A stretch of 64,000 nucleotides of DNA from Bacteroidota bacterium (lineage in GTDB: Bacteria > Bacteroidota > Bacteroidia > Chitinophagales > LD1): NCBI GenBank assembly GCA_018267365.1, contig JAFDYQ010000004.1:62001-126000 (forward strand), given 5' to 3'. Within the stretch, counting starts at the first letter, position 1; each line of letters opens with the position of its first letter. The notes below the pieces were generated by a model. The model was given only the letters and a program-made list of their open reading frames with translations, was not told where the DNA came from and made no database searches. The position numbers were made by a program, and so were the translations under genes. Below are positions 54,515 through 62,800 of this stretch, piece after piece.

Positions 54515-54920
54515 CTCTAGTCCGCGTTTATAACGCGGATTCCCTGCTGTTCGGGATTTATAATCCCGAACTTCCTACTGAGAGGATTTGCAATCCGACA
54601 CGACACCCTCTTAGTCCGCGTTTATAACGCGGATTCTATATTGTAGCGTTGGTAACGCTAAACATCACAGCCAGCCCGGTGGTCGGCGAGGACGCCAGAC
54701 CACGGACAGCTCGCAGCACAGCCCCCCACTGGTCTAAGCTTCCAGCTTAGACCTACCATTAAGTTAAGCTTTCAGCTTAACGTCCTCCTGTCGCGCGATT
54801 GCATCCCCTCTAGTCCGCGTTTATAACCCGGATTCGATACTGTAGCGTGTAACGCTAAACATCACAGCCGCCCCGGTGGTTGGCGAGGACGCCAGACCAC
54901 AGACAGTCGCAGCACAGCCA
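54515..54920. repeat. Array of intergenic palindromes, partly duplicated
   Basis: Three copies of TCCGCGTT-TAT-AACGCGGA (54519, 54612, and a degenerate one at 54811), GTTCGGGATTTATAATCCCGAA at 54549 onward in two arms, two copies of a TGTAGCG..CGCTAAACATCACAGCC segment, two copies of a CCGGTGGT..GACGCCAGACCAC segment, and the GGTCTAAGCT/AGCTTAGACC and GTTAAGCT/AGCTTAAC hairpins seen left of the island. The half 54610-54720 is repeated at about 54805-54920. No gene is supported. Confidence 0.8.
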
Positions 54921-54924
54921 CCGC

Positions 54925-55749
54925 CTACTGCGGCCCATCATACCGGCGAAAGTGCCCGCCATCCCAGGCTATCCCATCCTTGCCCTCGGGCACCGGCCCG
55001 TCATAGTACCCCAGCAGCTCCGTGATAGGAGCGTCAGCGTGCTCCATGTTGTAGCACGTCACCTTATGCGCGTAAAAGTCCCGCTCCGCATACGTCATAC
55101 GCGGCTGATTATACGACCCCGGCTCATACCGGTCATACGTATCCGGCGTAGTCACCTCATACACCTCATCCTCCATCTCCGGCTCCTCCTCCGCATCCTC
55201 TTCATGCAATTCTGTATTTAAGCCTTCCCCTTTGGGGAAGCCTGCCTGCCGTTCAGGCAGGGTTTGGATGGGGCCTGAGCCCTCTCCTTCGGGGAACTTG
55301 TCCGCCGTGGCGGACTTGTTCGCCGTGGCGAAGGTTGGGAGAGGTGTATTAAAGCCCTCTCCTTCGGAGAGGGTTGGGAGAGGTGCCTTTCTATCCTCCT
55401 CCGCCAGATAGCTCAGATCATCATCCTGCTTCTCCTTTCCCCATCCATAGTGATGCGACAGCGCAAACATCGCAAACCGCACCGGCATCTTGCTATTAGA
55501 AACGCGCTCGACTATTTTGGCTTCAAAGGTCTGCATCAGCATCTTCATCATATACGTGATATCATGGTCCCGCGCCCACTTCTTGCGCCAGTAGCGCCAC
55601 ACATCCTCATAGTACCCCGCGCGGCTGAGCGCCGATCCGAGGTAGATACAGTCAGGCTCATTGGTAAAGGATTTGATATACTCCAGCGCACGCAGTGTGC
55701 GCTCGCGGGTCCACTTCTCCGCATAGCGGTTTTGGGCAGCAGCAGCCAT
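54925..55749 (-). CDS. Phage terminase small-subunit-like (Gp3-type DNA-packaging) protein with palindrome insertion
   Basis: 274 residues. The first 110 (TRERTLRALEYIKSFTN, CIYLGSALSRAGYYEDVWRYW, ITYMMKMLMQTFEAKIVERV, HHYGWGKEK) resemble Gp3-type terminase small subunits. Residues about 121-179 are encoded by a run of palindromic elements (repeated APLPTLSEGEG and FPEGEG peptides), kept in frame. The acidic tail and PRMTYAERDFYAHKV end are of unknown function. No terminase large subunit or other phage gene is present, so this is either a domesticated remnant or a stand-alone relative. The Met at 55749 was chosen to precede the conserved part. Confidence 0.5.
   Translation of the reverse strand: MAAAAQNRYAEKWTRERTLRALEYIKSFTNEPDCIYLGSALSRAGYYEDVWRYWRKKWARDHDITYMMKMLMQTFEAKIVERVSNSKMPVRFAMFALSHHYGWGKEKQDDDLSYLAEEDRKAPLPTLSEGEGFNTPLPTFATANKSATADKFPEGEGSGPIQTLPERQAGFPKGEGLNTELHEEDAEEEPEMEDEVYEVTTPDTYDRYEPGSYNQPRMTYAERDFYAHKVTCYNMEHADAPITELLGYYDGPVPEGKDGIAWDGGHFRRYDGPQ
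55215..55393. repeat. In-frame palindromic element run in the terminase-like gene
   Basis: Three neighbouring units: CTTCCCC-TTT-GGGGAAG with GGCAGG arms (55222-55275), a unit starting CCCTCTCCTTCGGGG with nested GTCCGCC/GGCGGAC and TTCGCC/GGCGAA hairpins, and CCCTCTCC/GGAGAGGG followed by GGGAGAGG. The last two have the arm, loop, arm', spacer, arm' plan also found in ileS. All lie inside an open reading frame. Confidence 0.85.
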
Positions 55750-55834
55750 AGGGTTCTGATATTTATATAGTAAGTAATAAAAAACGATCAACGGTCTGCG
55801 CCAAAATCAAACAGCGGAAAATCAAACAGCGAAC

Positions 55835-55917
55835 ATTTGCGACCTGCCCGCCGAGGCGGGGTAAATTCCAATGATAAAATCATCAGCGATATTTCGCGAA
55901 GCAATCTTCAACTTAAA
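55835..55917 (+). repeat. Dispersed intergenic repeat, copy B
   Basis: Begins ATTTGCGACCTGCCCGCC followed by the palindrome partner GGCGGG, then TAAATTCCAATGATAAAATC, and ends CGCGAAGCAATCTTCAACTT. Nearly the same as copy A at 44330. Confidence 0.85.
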
Positions 55918-56070
55918 AAGGGCACTTAAAAATCGCGGTCAAAAAAGCTGTATTCCCTTAGCGACTTCGCGCCTGCCTACCGGCAGGTAGGTCTTTGCGT
56001 GAAAAACTGTTGTTGATTTTTTTTTACGTTCCAGCGCGTGCATATCTACCTTCAAATCCTGAAGTAAACT

Positions 56071-56162
56071 TAAACAGCCACTTAAATGGAAGATTGCTTC
56101 GAAAAAGGGCGCAACCATTTTTTATGAGACTTTTTCTCCGCCCCGGCGGACAGGTCGCAAAT
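56071..56162 (-). repeat. Dispersed intergenic repeat, copy C (inverted)
   Basis: On the minus strand it reads ATTTGCGACCTGTCCGCCGG, ending TTCGAAGCAATCTTCCATTT then GTGGCTGTTTA. The centre differs from copies A and B. Confidence 0.8.
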
Positions 56163-56572
56163 TTTCTCTGTTTTTTTAGCGCCTTCGCACCTGCCTACCG
56201 GCAGGTAGGTCTTTGCGTGCAAAACGGCTGTTGAAGTTTTTTGCGCTTTAGCGTTTTTGCGAGATAACCTTTGTATTCCTCCGCGCCTCTCCGCCTCCGC
56301 GGTAAAAAAAGGCAATGCAAATAAAGCAAATAAACACCACATCAGCAAATATAACTCCCACTATACTTATTCACAAAACCAAGTCATAGCAAGGCATTCA
56401 GCCCACCAATTGACACACAAGCAGATAAATAAAGGTGGTCATCATCACCGCATCACCACCCCCATCTTACACCCTCATTATCACCACCCATTACCAGCAA
56501 AAGCACTCCACCCACTCCAAAAAGAGCAGTCAAAAGACATTCCCTATATCAGTCGGAAAACTTGCCCTGCGC

Positions 56573-57298
56573 CTATGAAAACAGCATCTCCAGCACCTCC
56601 GGAGACCGCAAACCTGTAAAGCCATCCAGGTGCATATTATAGTATCTGAGCAAAGTATGCATCAGCTCCTGACGCTGCCCTCTGTGCAGCTTCAGGTCAG
56701 GCACTTGCAGCATACTCGTAGTAGACAGCACGCTGATCCACCTGCTCGTCTCACGCCCCAGCACCAGCCCGCTCACACTCTCGCGGCTGGTGTACCCACC
56801 CTCCTGCATATCAAAGAAGGGCGCAGCCTCCGTCCACACCCCATGCGGCGGGAAGCCCAGGTACACCGCATAGTACACCAGAAACTGCAGGTGATAGTCA
56901 TGGTTCACCACCGCCATCTCATCCAGGTGCACGAAGCAGTCATACACAAAGTGGAACATCTCCTCATTGGCATCGTGCTCCTTCAGGCTCTTGCTCACCA
57001 CCTCCAGTATGAATAGCCCCATAGCCGTCCTCACCGTATCAAAGGGCAGTGTCCGATAGGTGTAGGCACGACGATACTCCTTGATGCGCTGCAGGTTCTT
57101 GTTATCCCTATGAGTGATGTCCAGGTCGAGCAGCGTGAGCGGCTGCATCATCGCGGCCTTGGCCGTAGTGCGCGAGCTGCGCACGCCGTTGACTATGTAG
57201 CTCACCAGGCCCAGTCGCTCTGTGTACATCCGCACTATGACAGATGTCTCTGAGTACTTGACTGTGTGCAGTACGATACCTTTGGTCTTGATGTCCAT
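56573..57298 (-). CDS. recO: DNA repair protein RecO
   Basis: 241 residues: an N-terminal OB fold (KTKGIVLHTVKYSETSVIVRMYTERLGLVSYIVNGVRS), a helical middle (YRRAYTYRTLPFDTVRTAMGLFILEVV) and a degenerate zinc region (VYYAVYLGFPPHG). RecO loads RecA onto SSB-coated DNA with RecR. It lies 25 bases after the porZ stop in the same direction, a neighbourhood often seen in Bacteroidota. Confidence 0.9.
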   Translation of the reverse strand: MDIKTKGIVLHTVKYSETSVIVRMYTERLGLVSYIVNGVRSSRTTAKAAMMQPLTLLDLDITHRDNKNLQRIKEYRRAYTYRTLPFDTVRTAMGLFILEVVSKSLKEHDANEEMFHFVYDCFVHLDEMAVVNHDYHLQFLVYYAVYLGFPPHGVWTEAAPFFDMQEGGYTSRESVSGLVLGRETSRWISVLSTTSMLQVPDLKLHRGQRQELMHTLLRYYNMHLDGFTGLRSPEVLEMLFS

Positions 57299-57323
57299 GG
57301 TCGTGCAGGGCGCGTGCCTGCGC

Positions 57324-59639
57324 CTAGTTGATAAAGACGATCTTGCCTACGTCGTGCTCCTTGCCCAGATCAGTTGCGGCATAGACGAAGTAGACCCCAG
57401 TCTGCACACGGTTGCCGCTGTAGCCCTTGCCGTCCCAGATCATCTGTCCGCCATTGGCGCGGCCCTGGTATACCAGTATGCCACCTGCATCCATGATCTT
57501 GACGTAGGCATTGTCCACCAGTCCCTTGATAGCTATCGGGCCTGTATAGTCGGGGCGTACCGGGTTGGGGTATACCAGTGATTTGCCCTTGGTCTCATCG
57601 CCCAGTATGGCATCGCCCTGATAGCTCACCAGGCCCAGGTCAGTACCTATGAATACCTCACCGCTCTTCTCGCAGACGGTGATGCTGGTGATGTTATTAG
57701 ATGGCAGGGGGCTATTGTCCGCCGTGAAGTGCAGGAGCTGCTTGGTACCGTCATCACTGATCAGCCAGACGCCGTTGGTACTGCCCACCCACTTGCGGTT
57801 GGCGCCGTCTACAGCTATGGCCTTCACTATCTCAGTAGAGAAAAGATAGCCTATGAATCCCCCCTGGTCTACCTTGATCTTGGTAGCATCACACCCATAG
57901 CTGGTCGTAGCACTACCCGCACAGTAGAATGTACCGATGCCCACATCAGTCCCCACCCAGATATCGCCGTTCTTATCCTTGGCTATGGTCCAGACATTCA
58001 CATTGGGCAGGCCACCGCCACCGGTGGCGGTAGTGAGCGTAGCATAGGAGTCGTCAGTGGCACTCAGTACATCGTTACCGGGGTTGTACACCACCATGTT
58101 GTCAGCGCGGCCACCCATCCATATCTGGCCATAGTCGTCTGCCACCATCTGTCTGGCCACTTTAGCACTACCATTTACGTCATTCGGTACATAGAAACTA
58201 GCCCAGTCACCTTTAGGTGTCTTGACCGCCAGGGTAGGGCCATTGCACGGATTGCTGATCCAGAGGTTGCCATTGGCATCCAGGCAGAGAGACACTACCT
58301 TGGTGATGGGCACACCAAAGAAATCCTTGAGCACACCGTTAGTGTTGTCTTTGTTATAGCTGGTAATAGTATTTTTGCTCAGGTCCATTTCCACTACACC
58401 ACCACTGAAAGAGGCATAGTAGACCTTATGGCGTACATCGTCTACGGCTACATCCAGCAGGTCGTAGCAGCCATTGAGGCCATAGGCATCCACATTATAG
58501 CCTTGCCAGCGCACATGATCATAGATGATGGGACCACTCCGATCGTAGTTTTGATTGATGTATCCTCCGTCTGTGCCACCTGACGCCAGGTATAGCGTAT
58601 TATCATCAGATGAGGCCATACGGAACACCCCGGAATTAGGAGGTCCTGAGAGATAAATCTGCTCCAGGAAGTTAGTATCGCTATAGTGTACCAGTCCGGC
58701 CCACACATCGGCTATGTAAACATCCGTGCCTGATCTTACAAGTTGCATGGGCTTATAAGCCTTGGTAAAGTTTACTTCCTCTACCGCTCCATCCGGTCTG
58801 ATCCGGAGCGTCTTCTCTGCACTACCTGCGGTCCAGAGAAATGCATAGAGGTAACCATCTGCAGATGAAAAAGAATGATAACTGTAGCCTGTGTCATATC
58901 TCTGATTGGTAAAAGTGGACCCCGACAGCAGGTAAAGGCTATCCCTGACCACGGCATAAAAGCGACCGTTCAGCTGGCCTACCAGAGAGGCGGCTCCTAT
59001 GGGGAGTCCATTAGAGGCACCATACACTGTCCAGTTATTAAAGTTCTGAAGATTATTGGAAGACAGAGGTGCCGACTTGACACCCTCATCAGTAGCAGCA
59101 AAGATGGTGGTGCCGTCAGACGCAATGCTAAAAACTTTGACAGACTGCCCTGTATCTCCGATGATGTAGTTGTCCTTGATCTCCTTTTTATCGAGGTCTA
59201 GTACTGAGATACCCAGATCGGTAGCCAGGTAGGCGTACTCGCCTATTATCTCTATATCATTGATGCCTTTAGATGAGCCTACTGAGGTATTCTTGATATC
59301 CGGGATATTGTAGAGGTCGGTCCCATTCACGAGCAGGTCTATATTACTGGTGGTATAGGAGATCACCAAGGTGCTTTTCCCTGCGTGATAGGCCAGGTGA
59401 TTGGGGCTGGCGTCACTCAGGCCGGTTGTTTTGGTGATAGGAGTGGTGCTGCCGTCCGCCTTGTCTACGTAGAAAAGTGAATATGGAGTAGCACAGTATA
59501 TGCGGTCATCGCTCTGTACTACCTGCAGCGCACTATTATATGGAGGGAAACTCTCCCAGGTGCCCAGCGGACGCTGCTGGGCCAGCAGGCTCATACCCGT
59601 CATCAGGAGTAAACATAAACTGAAAAAGGTCTTCTTCAT
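57324..59639 (-). CDS. porZ: PorZ-like T9SS attachment-complex protein
   Basis: 771 residues: signal peptide (FFSLCLLLMTGMSLLAQ), two beta-propeller-like domains (two-component-regulator propeller type, with repeats such as YLATDLGISVLDLDKKE, IFAATDEGVKSAPL, DIWVGTDVGIGTFY and VFIGTDLGLVSYQG), and a type A-like C-terminal tail (LVYPNPVRPDYTGPIAI to VGKIVFIN). PorZ with PorU, PorV and PorQ forms the complex that processes T9SS cargo and attaches it to anionic LPS. Location next to recO and the domain order support the name. Confidence 0.88.
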   Translation of the reverse strand: MKKTFFSLCLLLMTGMSLLAQQRPLGTWESFPPYNSALQVVQSDDRIYCATPYSLFYVDKADGSTTPITKTTGLSDASPNHLAYHAGKSTLVISYTTSNIDLLVNGTDLYNIPDIKNTSVGSSKGINDIEIIGEYAYLATDLGISVLDLDKKEIKDNYIIGDTGQSVKVFSIASDGTTIFAATDEGVKSAPLSSNNLQNFNNWTVYGASNGLPIGAASLVGQLNGRFYAVVRDSLYLLSGSTFTNQRYDTGYSYHSFSSADGYLYAFLWTAGSAEKTLRIRPDGAVEEVNFTKAYKPMQLVRSGTDVYIADVWAGLVHYSDTNFLEQIYLSGPPNSGVFRMASSDDNTLYLASGGTDGGYINQNYDRSGPIIYDHVRWQGYNVDAYGLNGCYDLLDVAVDDVRHKVYYASFSGGVVEMDLSKNTITSYNKDNTNGVLKDFFGVPITKVVSLCLDANGNLWISNPCNGPTLAVKTPKGDWASFYVPNDVNGSAKVARQMVADDYGQIWMGGRADNMVVYNPGNDVLSATDDSYATLTTATGGGGLPNVNVWTIAKDKNGDIWVGTDVGIGTFYCAGSATTSYGCDATKIKVDQGGFIGYLFSTEIVKAIAVDGANRKWVGSTNGVWLISDDGTKQLLHFTADNSPLPSNNITSITVCEKSGEVFIGTDLGLVSYQGDAILGDETKGKSLVYPNPVRPDYTGPIAIKGLVDNAYVKIMDAGGILVYQGRANGGQMIWDGKGYSGNRVQTGVYFVYAATDLGKEHDVGKIVFIN

Positions 59640-59872
59640 GTGTCTAAAATATCTAAAAATCCCGTCTCTAACGGCTAATCGCCTGTGATAGTATATTAAT
59701 CGCTATAATACTGGCATTACACCCCTTACACGTCTGATGGCTGCGATGCACGGGGACAAATGACGGGTACAGGTACGGGATTTTTGCCTATTTTTGCCGG
59801 CCATCCGCACCGGTCAGATCACCGTAGCGGATAGCTTTATTCATATCACCAAGCGATCATATTTATCTCAAA

Positions 59873-62800
59873 ATGAAACCGAAAAACCCTGACAGCACCG
59901 GCTATCCTGAGTACTCCCAGCTCCACCTGCCATCTATGGAGAAGGATATTCAGCTGTTTTGGGAGCACAATAAGATATTTGAAAAAAGTGTGAATTCACG
60001 CCCTGAAGACAAGCGCTTTATCTTTTATGAAGGACCGCCCTCTGCTAATGGTAAGCCGGGTATCCACCACGTGATGGGTCGCACTATCAAGGACCTCTTC
60101 TGCCGCTTCAAGACACTGCAAGGCTACCGCGTAGAGCGCAAGGCCGGCTGGGATACGCACGGCCTGCCTATAGAGCTGAACGTGGAGAAAGAACTCGGCA
60201 TCACCAAGAAGGACATAGGCACCAAGATATCTGTAGCAGAGTACAACAAGCACTGTCGTGCAGATGTACTCAAGTATACCGATATCTGGCAGGACCTTAC
60301 TGCCAAGATGGGTTATTGGGTAGATATGGAGCATCCGTATGTGACCTGTGATGATACGTACATCGAGTCCCTCTGGGCGCTGCTCAAAATACTTTACGAG
60401 AAAGGTCTCCTGTACAAAGGCTTTACCATACAGCCATACTCACCCGCTGCCGGCACCGGACTCAGTGCTGCTGAGCTAAATCAGCCGGGCTGCTACCGCG
60501 ATGTGAAAGACATTACCGCCATAGGTATGTGGAAGGTAGTAAAGGATGAAAAGTCATCAGCGCTCTTCGACAGCGCTGATGAAGATGTACGCATCCTCGC
60601 CTGGACCACCACACCGTGGACACTACCCTCTAACGTAGCCCTAGCCGTAGGACCCGGTGTGAAATACGTCAAGATCAAGACGGTCAATTTCTACAGTAAG
60701 CAGGAGGTGAGTGTGATACTCGCAGCCGATCTGGTGGAGAAGACCTTTGCATGGAATAATCTTGAGATAAAGGATCGCAAAGAGGTAGGCACAGGCAATG
60801 ACCTGGTCGGCATAAAGTACGAACAACTCTTCCCATTCTCTCAGCCCAAGGGCGATGCTTTCCGCGTGATAGCGGGAGACTTTGTCACTACTACTGATGG
60901 TACGGGTGTGGTACATATCTCGCCGGTACATGGTGCAGATGATATGCGCGTAGCCAAACAGAACGGCATCGTGACAGACTTCCTGCTGGTGAATGAGCAA
61001 GGCCGGTTTACAGATGGAGTAGGAGAGTTCTCCGGAGAGTTTGTGAAAGAGGGCTACCTCTCTGAAGAGGAGAAGGCTGCCGAGGCGCAGAAGCAGCGCC
61101 GCGATACCTATCTCAATGTAGATATCCGCCTGGTAGATAAGCTGAAGAAGGACAATAAGCTTTTCAAATCTGAAAAGTACGAGCATACCTATCCACACTG
61201 CTGGCGTACTGATAAGCCCGTGATTTACTACCCGCTCGATAGCTGGTTTATCAAGACCACAGCTATCAAGGACCGCCTGATAGAGCTGAATAAAACGATC
61301 AACTGGAAGCCCGCCTATACAGGTGAGGGCCGCTTTGGCCAGTGGCTGGAGAACCTCGTGGACTGGAATCTCTCCCGCTCGCGCTATTGGGGTACACCAC
61401 TGCCTATCTGGCGCACCCGCGATGGCAAAGAGGAGAAGTGCATCGGCTCGATAGAAGAACTGAAGAAGGAAGTAGAGAAAGCCATAGCCGCAGGTATAAA
61501 GACTCCGGATGGCAAGGATCAGAATACAGATCTCGCTGACCTGCATAAGCCGCACGTGGACGAGATGGTACTGGTATCTGACAGCGGCCAGCCTATGTAC
61601 CGCGAGTCTGACCTGATAGATGTCTGGTTTGACTCCGGTGCCATGCCCTACGCACAGTGGCACTGGCCCTTCGGCCCCCTGACCCCCAAAGGGGGAACCG
61701 ACCCCGAGACCGATGAAGCTAATGCTGCCAAAAGATGGCAAACGGCTAATCCGCATTCATACAAAATCCTGAAGGAAAGGGCTTCGTCAAACCGAAACCA
61801 ACCTACAGAAGCGGAAGAGATATTGTGGACTCAGCGTAGCGGTAAAAAGCTGAATGGTTATAAGTTTAGAAAGCAGCATGTCATACAAGAATCTATTGTT
61901 GACTTTGTATCTATAGGGAAGAAATTGGTAATAGAAGTAGATGGTGACTATCACAATCAGCCCGATCAAATTGAATTCGATAAGGCACGTACTGACCTGC
62001 TAAATAATCTTGGCTACAAGGTTATTCGCTTTACTAATGAAGAAGTAATAGGGAATATAGACGGCGTTTTAAATGCTATCGCAAAAGAACTGGCCCAAAG
62101 GCCGACATTACCCAAAGTGGGTGCCTCTCAAGCCCCCTTTGGGGGTATGGGGGCCAGCAGTTTCCCTGCTGACTTTATAGCAGAAGGTGTGGATCAGACG
62201 CGTGGCTGGTTCTTTACGCTCCATGTACTCGGCGTGGCGCTGTTTGACTCCGTGGCATATAAGAACGTCGTATCAAACGGCCTGCTGCTGGATAAGAACG
62301 GTGTGAAGATGAGCAAGCGCCTGGGCAATATCGTAGAGCCATTTGAGACGATAGAGAAGTACAGCGCAGATGCCACACGCTGGTATATGATACGCAATAG
62401 CGACCCGTGGGATAACCTCAAGTTTGACCTCAAGGGCATAGAAGAGGTGACACGTGCGCACTTCGGCACGCTGTATAACACTTACGGCTTCTTCGCGCTG
62501 TATGCCAATATCGATGGCTTCAAGGTAGATCGCAGCAATCTGGTGCCTATGGCCGAGCGTACGGAGCTGGACCGCTGGATCATCTCTAAGCTGCAGTCAC
62601 TGGTGAAAGAAGTAACAGGCTACTATGAGGATTATGAGCCGACACGTGCCGCGCGCGCGATAGAGGCATTTGTAGATGCGCACCTGTCAAACTGGTACGT
62701 ACGCCTCTCCCGGCGCCGCTTCTGGAAAGGTGACATGAGCCGTGACAAACAGGCAGCCTATGAGACGCTGCACGAGTGCCTATATATAATAGCGCAACTC

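Larger units (their letters stand above)
55750..56572. repeat. 823-base gap with dispersed repeats, no gene
   Basis: Contains two copies of the dispersed ATTTGCGACCTG repeat facing each other (55835-55917 and inverted 56071-56162), two copies of CCTGCCTACCGGCAGGTAGG followed by TCTTTGCGTG (55972 and 56190), and CTTTGCG/CTCCGC-rich stretches. The open frame across 56257-56619 on the plus strand has poor composition and runs into recO, and is not believed. Confidence 0.75.

Noticed and set aside
54925..55749. Prophage
   Set aside because: Only a terminase-small-subunit-like protein is present; no large terminase, portal, capsid, integrase or attachment sites are seen around it.
56257..56619. 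120-residue plus-strand frame rich in His and Ser
   Set aside because: Lies in repeat-filled DNA, overlaps the 3' end of recO, and has unusual composition without any motif.
59789..59796. TATTTTTG as a defined ileS promoter
   Set aside because: An exact -7 match, but in a T-rich stretch and without a -33 element; mentioned only in the ileS entry.
60641..61756. 371-residue minus-strand frame opposite ileS
   Set aside because: Antisense to conserved IleS motifs, with no domain of its own.
61673..62155. Intein in IleS
   Set aside because: No Cys or Ser at the left junction, no His-Asn at the right junction and no splicing blocks; the insert is a DUF559 domain between palindromes.
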